NCBI RefSeq assembly: GCF_004522235.1
Contig: NZ_SDLT01000004.1
Coordinates: forward strand, 1-64,000
Origin: Amycolatopsis nivea
Lineage (GTDB): Bacteria; Actinomycetota; Actinomycetes; Mycobacteriales; Pseudonocardiaceae
DNA length: 64,000 nucleotides
Reading direction: 5' to 3'
The notes under the pieces were generated by a model. The model was not told where the DNA came from and did not search any database. It worked only from the letters and a program-made list of their open reading frames with translations. Below, piece by piece: positions 8,345-16,194 of this stretch. Both the position numbers and the translations under genes were made by a program. The first letter of the stretch is position 1. Every line of letters starts with the position of its first letter.

Positions 8345-8977
8345 TCAGCGGAGGTGCGCGTTGAACCAGTCGAGGGTGCGCTGCCAAGCCTCTTCCGCCG
8401 CGCTGGGATCGGCGTCGAAGCGGTGGTTGGCACCCGGATAGTGCACGACGTTCGTCGCGACTTTGGCCGACGCCGCGGCCTCGCGCAGCTGCTCCACCTC
8501 GGCCTCGCCCGCCTCGTCCCCGGCATCGCCGTACATGCCGAGCCACGGGCTGGTCACGCGTCCGGCGATTTCCAGCAGCTTCGGCAGTTCCGCCACCGCC
8601 TGGCCGCCGACGCTCACCGCCGCGCCGAACTTGCGGTGCGAGGCGACTACCAGCGCCGCCGTGCCGCCGAGGTCGAAGCCGACGACGCCGCGCAGGTCGG
8701 CCTCGACGCCGCGGTCGGTGAGCCATTCGAGCGTGCGGTCGGTGGCGTCGAGCAGGTCGCGCTGGGTGAGCTTTTCGCCGGATTCGATGTGCGGGGTGAC
8801 GGTGAGCCAGCCTTCGCCGGCAAGGCTTTTGACCAGCAGCAGGACGCCGTCGGTGACCCCGTCGCCCTCGTGCAGGACCACCAGGCCGCCGCGAAGAGCG
8901 CCGTCGGGTTCGGCGAAGGTGAGGCGGAGGGTGCTGCCGTCGGTACGCTGGTGATCCACGGTGGTCGTCGACGTCAT
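8345..8977 (-). CDS. dienelactone hydrolase family protein with Asp at the nucleophile position
   Basis: A 210-aa alpha/beta-hydrolase of the dienelactone hydrolase family. The fold signs are clear: the early strand GGLVVLHEGDGV, the nucleophile elbow VVGFDLGG near residue 102, an acid-bearing turn MYGDAGDEA, and the C-terminal histidine in GANHRFDADPS. In typical members the elbow reads GFCFGG or GxSxG, with Cys or Ser; here it is Asp (GAC codon at 8672-8674 on the plus strand complement). It may be a changed mechanism or a non-catalytic member. I chose the ATG at 8977 over an in-frame TTG at 8989. It stands apart from the neighbouring set, 85 bp upstream of the MDR gene. Confidence 0.85.
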   Translation of the reverse strand: MTSTTTVDHQRTDGSTLRLTFAEPDGALRGGLVVLHEGDGVTDGVLLLVKSLAGEGWLTVTPHIESGEKLTQRDLLDATDRTLEWLTDRGVEADLRGVVGFDLGGTAALVVASHRKFGAAVSVGGQAVAELPKLLEIAGRVTSPWLGMYGDAGDEAGEAEVEQLREAAASAKVATNVVHYPGANHRFDADPSAAEEAWQRTLDWFNAHLR

Positions 8978-9081
8978 CGCCTCATGCAATCACCTCTGGG
9001 TGAACATTGGGAACCTTTCCGGATCCGCCGGGGCGAGATACGGTGACCCCGTCGTCCCGTGAAAACCGAGGAGTTCCGACG

Positions 9082-10140
9082 ATGCCGTCCCTCGCCCCCC
9101 GCCCTGACCTCGATTCGTTGCCGAAGTACGTCCCTGGCCGGACGATCGAAGGGGCCGTCAAGCTCGCGAGCAATGAGGTGCCCGGCGGTCCGCTGCCGAG
9201 CGTCCAGGCGGCGATCACGGCTGCGGTCACCGGAGTGAACCGCTACCCGGACAACGGTTCCCAGGCTTTGCGCGAGCGGCTTTCGCGGCGGCTGGACGTG
9301 CCTGCCGAACGCCTCGCGATCGGCTGCGGTTCGGTTTCGCTGTGCCAGCAGATGATCCAGGCGCTGTGCGGTCCCGGCGACGAGGTGCTGTTCGGCTGGC
9401 GGTCGTTCGAGGCCTACCCGATCGTGGTGCAGGTGGCGCTCGCGACGGGCGTGAAGGTTCCGCTGACGCCGGAGCACGGGCTGGACCTCGACGCGATGCT
9501 GGCGCGGATCACCGACCGCACGAAGCTGGTGTTCGTCTGCAACCCCAACAACCCGACCGGCACCGTGCTGCACCGGGACGAGATCGAGCGGTTCCTCGAA
9601 GCGGTGCCGCCGCACGTGCTCGTGGTGCTGGACGAGGCGTACAAGGAATTCGTCACCGACCCCGAGGTGCCGGACGGCGTCGAGTTCACGCGGACGCACA
9701 GCAATGTGGCGGTGCTGCGCACGTTCTCGAAAGCGTACGGACTCGCCGGGCTGCGGGTCGGTTACGCGGTGGCTCCGGAGCCGATCGCGCAGGCGCTGCA
9801 GCAGGTGTACGTGGCGTTCTCGGTGAACAGCATCGCGCAGGTGGCCGCGATCGCGTCGCTCGACGCGGAGGACGAACTGCTCGCCCGGTGCCAGGAAATC
9901 ATCTCCGAGCGCACCCGCGTGCGGGACGCGTTGCTGGAGATGGGCTACGAGATCCCGCCGACCCAGGCGAACTTCGTGTGGTTCCCGCTCGGCGATGCCA
10001 CCGCGGCCTTCGCCGAACACATGCTGGACCGGAAGCTGGTCGTGCGCCCGTTCCCCGGCGAGGGCGCGCGCGTGACGATCGGAACGCCGGAGGAGAACGA
10101 CCTGTTCCTGGCCGCGGCCAAGGAATTCCGCGCTATTTGA
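9082..10140 (+). CDS. pat: histidinol-phosphate/aromatic aminotransferase (Pat/HisC type)
   Basis: A 352-aa class I/II PLP aminotransferase with the HisC fold. The Schiff-base lysine is in TFSKAYGLAGLRVGY, the PLP-binding Asp/Tyr in VVLDEAYKEF, and NPNNPTGT is intact. The LASNEVPGGP opening resembles mycobacterial Pat/HisC2 (Rv3772), an aromatic amino acid aminotransferase, more than dedicated HisC. The gene is alone, not in a his operon, which supports this. The start is the ATG at 9082, behind a GAGGAG; the frame is open upstream. Its stop overlaps the stop of the convergent TauE/SafE gene by 8 bp. Confidence 0.9.
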   Translation: MPSLAPRPDLDSLPKYVPGRTIEGAVKLASNEVPGGPLPSVQAAITAAVTGVNRYPDNGSQALRERLSRRLDVPAERLAIGCGSVSLCQQMIQALCGPGDEVLFGWRSFEAYPIVVQVALATGVKVPLTPEHGLDLDAMLARITDRTKLVFVCNPNNPTGTVLHRDEIERFLEAVPPHVLVVLDEAYKEFVTDPEVPDGVEFTRTHSNVAVLRTFSKAYGLAGLRVGYAVAPEPIAQALQQVYVAFSVNSIAQVAAIASLDAEDELLARCQEIISERTRVRDALLEMGYEIPPTQANFVWFPLGDATAAFAEHMLDRKLVVRPFPGEGARVTIGTPEENDLFLAAAKEFRAI

Positions 10141-10894
10141 GCACCAGCTGCACGACCGCGGCGAGCCCGATCACGACGATCACGCCGCGCAACACGGTGG
10201 GCGGCAGCTTGCGGCCGATCCTGGCCCCGAGCTGCCCGCCGATCGTGGACCCGAGCGCGAGCAGCCCGATCACCGGCCAGCTCACCGGGGCGACGAACGC
10301 GTAAATCGTGCCGGCGACGATGTTCACGACCGCGGACAGCACGTTCTTGACGCCGTTGAGCCGCTGCAGCGGTTCGGACAGCAGCATGCCCATGACGGCC
10401 ATCATCATCACGCCCTGCGCGGCGGTGAAGTAACCGCCGTAGATGCCGATGACGAACAGCAGCCCGAACAGCAACGGCCCGGCGTGATGCTCGCGCCCGT
10501 TGGCCTCGCGGCGCTTCTGCACCCACTTCGACACCTTCGGCTGAACGATCACGAGCACGACGGCGAGCCCGACGAGCACCGGAACGATCTTCTCGAAGGC
10601 GTCCTTGGGCAGCGTCAGCAGGAGAACGGTGCCGCCGATGGCCCCGAAGAACGAGGCGACCGCGAACCGCACCACCTGCGGCCAGTAGCCGACCAGCTCA
10701 TGCCGGTAGCCATAGGCCCCGCTGATCGTCCCCGGCGCGAGCCCGACCGCGTTCGACGTCGTAGCCGTCACCGGCGGATACCCCAGCGCGACGAGCACCG
10801 GAAAGGTCACGAGCGTCCCGGAACCGACGACGGTGTTGATCGTCCCGGCCCACATCCCGGCAATGAAGATGACGACGGCATGCCACCAGGTCAT
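10133..10894 (-). CDS. TauE/SafE family sulfite/anion exporter
   Basis: A 253-aa membrane protein with about seven to eight hydrophobic helices and the two-repeat pattern of the TauE/SafE (DUF81) family. The first repeat has the typical GxxxGTINTVVGSGTLVTFP and the second IYGGYFTAAQGVMMMAVMG. Members move sulfite, sulfonates or other organic anions across the membrane; the substrate here cannot be told. I start it at the ATG of MTWWHAVVIF, although the frame is open 69 nt further upstream into non-family sequence. Confidence 0.9.
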   Translation of the reverse strand: MTWWHAVVIFIAGMWAGTINTVVGSGTLVTFPVLVALGYPPVTATTSNAVGLAPGTISGAYGYRHELVGYWPQVVRFAVASFFGAIGGTVLLLTLPKDAFEKIVPVLVGLAVVLVIVQPKVSKWVQKRREANGREHHAGPLLFGLLFVIGIYGGYFTAAQGVMMMAVMGMLLSEPLQRLNGVKNVLSAVVNIVAGTIYAFVAPVSWPVIGLLALGSTIGGQLGARIGRKLPPTVLRGVIVVIGLAAVVQLVLK

Positions 10895-11019
10895 AAAGCA
10901 CTCACCCGCTGACCCTAAGCAGCACCCCCGACACCCGGCGACGCGATGTGTCCGGTCAGACACTTGACGGGACCGTCTCGGGGCGCGGGGAGGCTCGGTG
11001 ATGGGCCTGGGTTCAGCTC

Positions 11020-11470
11020 ACCGGTTGCCTGCCGTGCGCACACCCGACGGCATCACCCGTGAGCCACCGCGCCCGCGCCATGCACGCGCGCCAGCTGCAC
11101 GCCATGCACACGCAACGACTGCCCGCCGCGAACGCACGCCCAACGGCATCACCCACGAGCCAACACGGCCGCGTGCATGCGCACCCGCCCGTCATGCCCG
11201 CACAGTCGACCGCGTCGTCCGCGAGCCGACGCCTCGCCGCGCACACGCGCCAACTGCACGCCATGCACACGCATCGGCTGCCCGCCGCGCCCGCACACCC
11301 GCAACCCGCCGCGCACACGCACCCGTGGCCTGCCGCGCATGCTCACCGGTTGGCCGCCGCGCACGCAGACCCGACGGCACCGCCCGCAAGCCGACACCTC
11401 CGTCGCGCCCACACACCCGACGGCATCACCAGCGAGCCGACACACGTCCGCCAGCGCACGTCCCACTTCG
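11020..11470. repeat. irregular degenerate direct repeats in a gene-free stretch
   Basis: The 678 bp between the TauE/SafE gene and the VOC gene has no supportable gene. Most of it consists of worn direct repeats. CAGCTGCACGCCATGCACAC (about 11089) returns almost unchanged at about 11251, each followed by CTGCCCGCCGCG. A GACGGCATCACC-like block followed by GAGCC recurs at about 11048, 11140 and 11420, with weaker copies between. The spacing is irregular and not a multiple of three. Every frame translates to Arg/Ala/His/Pro-rich low-complexity sequence, so it is most likely non-coding repeat DNA. Confidence 0.5.
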
Positions 11471-11572
11471 CCTACCGAGCCCGCGCTTCACCCGCGCCAC
11501 TCGTCCGAACCAGCTTCCCCCTCCGCACCCCTCCTTCCATCCCCATTCCCGCCTAAACCGCCAACCAGCACT

Positions 11573-11917
11573 TCACCGCTCAAAAACGCAAAACTCATTC
11601 CCCTCCGGATCCGCCATCACCCACCACTCCCGGTCCTCGCCCCGCTCCGCCACCATCCGTGCTCCGGCGGCACGCAGCTCAGCCGGATCTCCCCACACGT
11701 CCAGGTGCATCCGGTTCTTCACCGTCTTGCGCTCCGGCACCGGGTTCAGCCAGAGCAACGGACCCTCCCCGGCCGGGTCGACGATGGCGACCGGCCAGTC
11801 CGGCGGGCTCTCTCCGGGCGGACTTCGGCGGACGTAGCCGAGCGTCGAACACCACCAGTCTGCTTGTGCCTGGTGGTCGAGTGCGTCCAGTGCCAGATCC
11901 TTGAACTTCGCGGTCAT
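11573..11917 (-). CDS. VOC/glyoxalase-like domain protein
   Basis: A 114-aa single-domain protein. KFKDLALDALDHQAQADWW at the start, RMHLDVWGD in the middle and DPEGNEFCVFE at the end are the marks of the glyoxalase-like (VOC) fold, where His, Asp and Glu often hold a metal. Members include resistance proteins and epimerases; the specific role is unknown. The start at 11917 follows a strong GGGAGGG. The divergent GntR/FadR regulator lies 77 bp away and could control it. Confidence 0.85.
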   Translation of the reverse strand: MTAKFKDLALDALDHQAQADWWCSTLGYVRRSPPGESPPDWPVAIVDPAGEGPLLWLNPVPERKTVKNRMHLDVWGDPAELRAAGARMVAERGEDREWWVMADPEGNEFCVFER

Positions 11918-11994
11918 GGTCCCTCCCTTTCCCGCCAAAGATCGTGACACCCGCCACCGACAATTTCGCGCGGCTCGGGTCGCCAGCTGCCAGG

Positions 11995-12693
11995 ATGGGC
12001 GGCGTGGCTCACGAATCCGAGCAGGTCTGGAGCGCCACGGTCGACCATCTGCGCACGATGATCGACTCGGGCGAGCTCCCGCCGGGCTCGCGCCTGCCCG
12101 CGGAACGCGCGCTGTGCGAGCAGCTCGGCATCAGCCGCGGGTCGTTGCGGCAGGCGTTGCGGGTCCTGGATTCGATCGGTTACGTCCAGATCCGCGCCGG
12201 GTCAGGCACCTACGTCCGCGAGCAAGGCACTGCGGAAAGCCCGCTGAGCAGCTGGTTTTCCGAGCACGAACAGCTGGTGGAGAAGCTGTTCGACCTCCGC
12301 GCGACCGTCGAGCCGACCCTCGCCGAGCGGCTCGCGACGCAGCACACGCCGCGCGTCGTGCAGCGGCTCGCGGACAACGTCGCGGAGATGGAGGAGGCCG
12401 CGGCGGCCGGGGACATGCTGCGCGTCATCGCGACGGACGCCGAGTTCCATCGGGTGATCGCGGGCAACGCGGGCAATGACGACGTCGCGGACCTGCTCCG
12501 TTCGGTGCTCGCCCTGGTCGGTGAGGAACGCCGGGCTGCCCTGCGGCTTCCTGGGCAGATCCGCAAGGCCGTCGCCGAGCACCGCGCGATCCTCGACGCC
12601 ATCAGCCGGTCGGACGCGGCCGCGGCGCGCGAGATCACGCTCAAACACCTGCTGGACGCGAAAACCTACGCCCACGACTACGCGTCTTCCTGA
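11995..12693 (+). CDS. GntR family regulator, FadR subfamily (FCD domain)
   Basis: A 232-aa regulator. The winged helix-turn-helix (LPPGSRLPAERALCEQLG, then SRGSLRQALRVLDSIGYV) covers about residues 20-75 and the all-helical FCD ligand domain (LFDLRATVEPTLAERLA, then EFHRVIAGNAGNDD and EHRAILDAI) the rest. FCD regulators often bind a small organic acid through metal-bound histidines, and matching histidines are present. The start could also be the GTG at 12004, which has a better-placed AGGATGGG. It is divergent from the VOC gene; the target is unknown. Confidence 0.92.
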   Translation: MGGVAHESEQVWSATVDHLRTMIDSGELPPGSRLPAERALCEQLGISRGSLRQALRVLDSIGYVQIRAGSGTYVREQGTAESPLSSWFSEHEQLVEKLFDLRATVEPTLAERLATQHTPRVVQRLADNVAEMEEAAAAGDMLRVIATDAEFHRVIAGNAGNDDVADLLRSVLALVGEERRAALRLPGQIRKAVAEHRAILDAISRSDAAAAREITLKHLLDAKTYAHDYASS

Positions 12694-12775
12694 ATCAGCA
12701 CCCGCGCAACACGGCGCGATCAGCGCTACAGTCTTCACAAGTTTATAAAAAGATTGATATCAAGGGGGTCCGGCC

Positions 12776-13588
12776 GTGGAGAAAGTGCACTTCACCGAGG
12801 AGAAGGCGACCAACCTGGGCACGCTGTACGGCCGCGCCCTCGACGCTCGCCGCAAAGACCCGATTCTCGGTGACACCGCGGCGGACGAAGCGGTCAAGAA
12901 GATCGACTACGACTTCAGCAAGCTCGGCGTCAACGAAAACTCCTCGGTCTCTGTCGCGATCCGGGCGCGCGCGATCGACGCGATGGCCGCCGAGTGGCTC
13001 GCCGAGCACCCGGACGCGATCGTCGTGCACCTCGGCTGCGGGATGGACACCCGCGTGTACCGGCTCGACCCGCCGCCCTCTGTCGCGTGGTTCGACGTGG
13101 ACTATCCCGAGGTCGTGGACGTCCGCGGCCGGATCTACCCGGAACGCCCGGGGTACGCCATGATCGGCTCGTCGGTCACCGATTTCGGCTGGCTCGACCA
13201 GGTTCCCGGCGACCGCGAGGCGCTGATCGTGGCCGAGGGGCTCACCATGTACCTCACCGCGGAGTCCGGGACCGAACTGGTCCGCAGGCTCGTCGGCAGG
13301 TTCCCGTCCGGCCGGATCGTGGCCGATTTCTTCAGCTCGCTCGGCGTCAAGGCGCAGATGATCAACCCGGTGGTCCGCCGCTCGGGCGCGACTTTGCATT
13401 GGGGCATCGACGATCCGCACGAACTCGAACGCTACGGCCTGCGCCTGGTGTCCTGTTTGGACGCGACCGAGTGGGCGAGCGACGAAGTCCTCGCGAAGAT
13501 CCCGGCCGGGTCCCGGCTGGCCTTGCGCGCGTCGGCGCTGTTCCCGGTGATCCGGAAAATGGGCCGGATCGCCGAATGGGATTTCTGA
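12776..13588 (+). CDS. class I SAM-dependent O-methyltransferase (LCM/TcmP-like)
   Basis: A 270-aa methyltransferase of the leucine carboxyl methyltransferase-like family (PF04072 type), which includes polyketide O-methyltransferases such as TcmP. The SAM-binding glycine strand is VVHLGCGMDTRVYRLD, followed by WFDVDYPEVVDVR and the EGLTMYL motif typical of the family. The start is a GTG at 12776 behind AAGGGGG. The preceding 60 bp are unusually AT-rich and include the palindrome TTGATATCAA, suggesting its own promoter. The substrate cannot be told from context. Confidence 0.9.
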   Translation: MEKVHFTEEKATNLGTLYGRALDARRKDPILGDTAADEAVKKIDYDFSKLGVNENSSVSVAIRARAIDAMAAEWLAEHPDAIVVHLGCGMDTRVYRLDPPPSVAWFDVDYPEVVDVRGRIYPERPGYAMIGSSVTDFGWLDQVPGDREALIVAEGLTMYLTAESGTELVRRLVGRFPSGRIVADFFSSLGVKAQMINPVVRRSGATLHWGIDDPHELERYGLRLVSCLDATEWASDEVLAKIPAGSRLALRASALFPVIRKMGRIAEWDF

Positions 13589-13617
13589 ACCCCTGACCGG
13601 AACCGCGGCAACGGCGG

Positions 13618-14106
13618 TTACCGGGTTTCCAGCACCCGTGCCACGAACCGGCTGATCTTCTCGTTCATCCGCTCGACGGCTTCCTCCTGTGTGAGCGTCT
13701 CCTTCGGCTGCGGCACCGCGGGCTTGAGCTCGCCGCGCAGATACGCGCTGCACGCCAGGTCGGCGCACAAATACGTGCCGACCGTATTGCCGTCGCGGCC
13801 GGCTTTCCCGGCGAGCCGCGCGCTGAACAGCGTGATGTCGGCGAGCGGATGTGTCGTGGTGCAGAACGCGCAGATGTTGCTGCGCACCCGTGATTTCGCC
13901 GGCGGCGCGGCGCGCAGCGACAGGCCGATCAGCTCGTCGCCGTGCGGCACGACGAGGTACGCCCGGCCGGGAGCCTTCACGTCGCGCCAGCCGAGGAAGT
14001 CGCGCTTCTCCCACGGGACGTCCGCGGGCAGCGTGACGGACTTGGCTTCCCCGCGAGAACAGTTGACGAACGAGGCGCGGATCTCCGCGGGGTCGAGCGG
14101 TTGCAT
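13618..14106 (-). CDS. FBP domain protein (EF-G-binding, treble-clef zinc finger)
   Basis: A 162-aa protein of the FusB/FBP_C type. The central ICAFCTTTHPLADITLFSAR and the later YLCADLACSAYLRG provide the four cysteines (CxxC and CxxxxC) of a treble-clef zinc finger. FusB-type proteins bind elongation factor G, and some protect against fusidic acid; in actinobacteria the domain is common and its role is little known. The start is a canonical ATG (MQPLDPAEIRASFVNCSRGE). It stands between a methyltransferase and a divergent adenylate cyclase. Confidence 0.88.
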   Translation of the reverse strand: MQPLDPAEIRASFVNCSRGEAKSVTLPADVPWEKRDFLGWRDVKAPGRAYLVVPHGDELIGLSLRAAPPAKSRVRSNICAFCTTTHPLADITLFSARLAGKAGRDGNTVGTYLCADLACSAYLRGELKPAVPQPKETLTQEEAVERMNEKISRFVARVLETR

Positions 14107-14186
14107 ACGGCCACGCTAACCATCGCTCCGCCGCGGCGGCGACCGCTTTTTTCGCTCCCGGCCCCGCCACCCCATACGATCTGCGG

Positions 14187-15668
14187 GTGCGCACGATGAT
14201 CGCGGGGAGGTTCCGGCTGGTTCTGCGCACCAGTCTGGGCTTCGCCGCGCTCGGTGTCGGGTCGAGTGTCGCCGGCGCCGGAGTCGTCGCGTTGCTGCTG
14301 CTTCTGCAGGGATTGCCGGAGGACGTCGACGACCGCGGCTGGGTGCTCGGCGTCACCGCGGCCGGGGTGGTCGCGCTCGCCCTGATCGTCGGCACGCTCT
14401 GGACCGCCTACCTGCAGCGCCGCACCGTGGTGTGGTTCACGATCGGCCGCCCGCCGACCGCGGACGAGGCGAAACGCGCGCTGCGGCTGCCGTTCGACAT
14501 GGCTGTGGTGAGCGGCACGCTCTGGCTGATCGGGGCGCTCGCGCTGGGCATTCTGGCCGGCGTTCTCGGTTCGCTCGGCGACGCGGCGGGCATCGCGCTC
14601 ACCATCGGGCTCGGCGGGCTGACCACGGTCGGACTCACCTACCTTGCTGCGGAATGGGTAGCGCGTCCGGTGATGACGATGGCGCTCGACGTGCTGCCGC
14701 CGCGCGGTTCGCTGCCGGTCACGGTGCTTACCCGGCTGGTCGTCACCTGGGTGCTGGCGAGCGGCGTGCCGCTGATCGGCGTGCTCCTCGTGACCACGCC
14801 GCCGGATCTCGGCCGCAACGGAAACCCGACGGCGAGCCTGATCGTGCTGTCCGTGACCGGCCTGACGACCGGCGCGATCGGCACCGCGCTCCTGTCCCGC
14901 GCCGTCGCCGCGCCGCTGCACCGGCTGCGGATCGCGCTGGACGGCATCGCGCGCGGACGCAAGGACGTGCACGTCGACGTGGACGACTCCAGCGAGATCG
15001 GGATGCTGCAGACGTCGGTCAACGACCTCGCCGCCGGCCTGCGCGAACAGGACCGGATGCGCGATCTCTTCGGCCGCCACGTCGGCACCGACGTCGCCCG
15101 GCACGCGCTCGAATACGGCGCTTCGCTCTCCGGCGACGTCCGCGAGGTCACCGCGTTGTTCGTGGACGTCGTGGACTCGACAGCGCTCGCGTCGCGCACT
15201 CCGCCGCAGGAACTGGTCGAGAAGCTGAACCGGTTTTTCGCGAGCGTGGTGTCCGCGGTGGACGCTCGGGGCGGGCTGGTCAACAAGTTCCAGGGCGACG
15301 CCGCGCTGTGCGTTTTCGGCGCGCCGACCCGGCTGTCCGACGGCCCGACGATGGCGCTCGCCGCGGCCCGCGCGATCCGCGACGCGGTGCTGGCGGAAGG
15401 CGAACTCGACCTGGGGATCGGCGTCGCGACCGGACAGGTGTTCGCCGGGCAGCTCGGTGCGTCGAGCCGCCTGGAGTACACCGTGATCGGCGACGCGGTG
15501 AACGAGGCCGCGCGGCTCACCGAACACGCGAAAGCGGTTCCGTCGCGGGTGCTCGCCAGCGAAACGACAGTGAAAGCCGCGCTGGGCGGCGAACGGGAAC
15601 ACTGGCGGCTGCACGGCGAACTCCACCTCCGCGGCCGCCACCGCGAGACCCGGACCTGGACGACCTAG
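14187..15668 (+). CDS. membrane-bound adenylate cyclase with HAMP domain
   Basis: A 493-aa class III cyclase that makes cAMP from ATP. About six transmembrane helices fill the first 240 residues, a HAMP linker follows (RAVAAPLHRLRIALDGIARG), and the catalytic domain covers about 300-490. Key residues are present: the metal Asp in TALFVDVVDST, the second Asp in FQGDAAL, the adenine-selecting Lys in NKFQGD and Asp in TVIGDAVNEAAR, and the transition-state Asn and Arg in the latter. The design matches mycobacterial Rv1318c-Rv1320c and Rv3645. The stop shares CTAG with the convergent MarR gene. Confidence 0.92.
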   Translation: MRTMIAGRFRLVLRTSLGFAALGVGSSVAGAGVVALLLLLQGLPEDVDDRGWVLGVTAAGVVALALIVGTLWTAYLQRRTVVWFTIGRPPTADEAKRALRLPFDMAVVSGTLWLIGALALGILAGVLGSLGDAAGIALTIGLGGLTTVGLTYLAAEWVARPVMTMALDVLPPRGSLPVTVLTRLVVTWVLASGVPLIGVLLVTTPPDLGRNGNPTASLIVLSVTGLTTGAIGTALLSRAVAAPLHRLRIALDGIARGRKDVHVDVDDSSEIGMLQTSVNDLAAGLREQDRMRDLFGRHVGTDVARHALEYGASLSGDVREVTALFVDVVDSTALASRTPPQELVEKLNRFFASVVSAVDARGGLVNKFQGDAALCVFGAPTRLSDGPTMALAAARAIRDAVLAEGELDLGIGVATGQVFAGQLGASSRLEYTVIGDAVNEAARLTEHAKAVPSRVLASETTVKAALGGEREHWRLHGELHLRGRHRETRTWTT

Positions 15669-16120
15669 AGTTCCCGGCCTTCGTTCATCGCCTCCGTGAT
15701 CCGGGCCAGAAAGTCCCGCACCACAGCGCTTTCCGCCGCGTTGAGCGTGCGCGACACCGCGTCCAGCTTCTCGATCGGCGGCCGCCACACCGCCGCCGCG
15801 ATCTCCCGGGCGGCATCGGTGACCGTGACCGCCACCCGCCGCCGGTCGGTGTCGCTGCGGACGCGCGCCAGGTAACCGGCCTCTTCCATCCGGTCCACGA
15901 GCGTGGTCGCCGACGGTCCGCTGATCCCGAGGCGGCGGCCCAGTTCCACCGGCCCCATCGGCCCGTGGTGGTTGAGGATCGCGATCGCGGTGAGGTCGTT
16001 CGCGTTCATCTCGACGCTCTTCGCCATCCGCGCCATCAGGTCACGGCTGGCCTCGATGACGTCCCGCACCGCGAAGGTCGTCTCGTTCATGTTCGCGAGC
16101 GCTGCCTGGTTCTCGTCCAC
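15665..16120 (-). CDS. MarR family transcriptional regulator
   Basis: A 151-aa winged-helix regulator. The recognition helix region is GPVELGRRLGISGPSATTLV and the wing is VRSDTDRRRVAVTVTD, both typical of MarR. I choose the GTG at 16120 because AAGGAGGG lies four bases upstream; the frame runs on to 16183 across the divergent operator. The FAD-dependent monooxygenase starts 75 bp away in the opposite direction, and the palindrome at 16149-16165 between them is a good binding site. The pair is a classic ligand-responsive repressor with its target enzyme. Confidence 0.92.
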   Translation of the reverse strand: MDENQAALANMNETTFAVRDVIEASRDLMARMAKSVEMNANDLTAIAILNHHGPMGPVELGRRLGISGPSATTLVDRMEEAGYLARVRSDTDRRRVAVTVTDAAREIAAAVWRPPIEKLDAVSRTLNAAESAVVRDFLARITEAMNEGREL

Positions 16121-16148
16121 GCGACCCTCCTTGTCAGTAGAGAAACTA

Positions 16149-16165
16149 ATAGATAGGTTATCTAT
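16149..16165. promoter_or_regulatory. inverted repeat between MarR and monooxygenase genes, likely MarR operator
   Basis: ATAGATA, a GGT spacer and TATCTAT form a perfect 7-bp inverted repeat in a markedly AT-rich patch. It is centred between the two divergent starts (16120 and 16195), where it can cover both promoters. Size and symmetry match MarR operators. Confidence 0.65.
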
Positions 16166-16194
16166 GTACCTCAGCAACGGCAAGGAGGAGCACC

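Noticed and set aside
10998..11837. 279-aa plus-strand frame through the 11-kb repeats
   Set aside because: Low-complexity Arg/His/Ala/Pro sequence caused by repeats; it also runs antisense into the VOC gene.
14187..15668. Guanylate rather than adenylate cyclase
   Set aside because: The purine-selecting residues are Lys and Asp, as in adenylate cyclases, not Glu and Cys/Ser.
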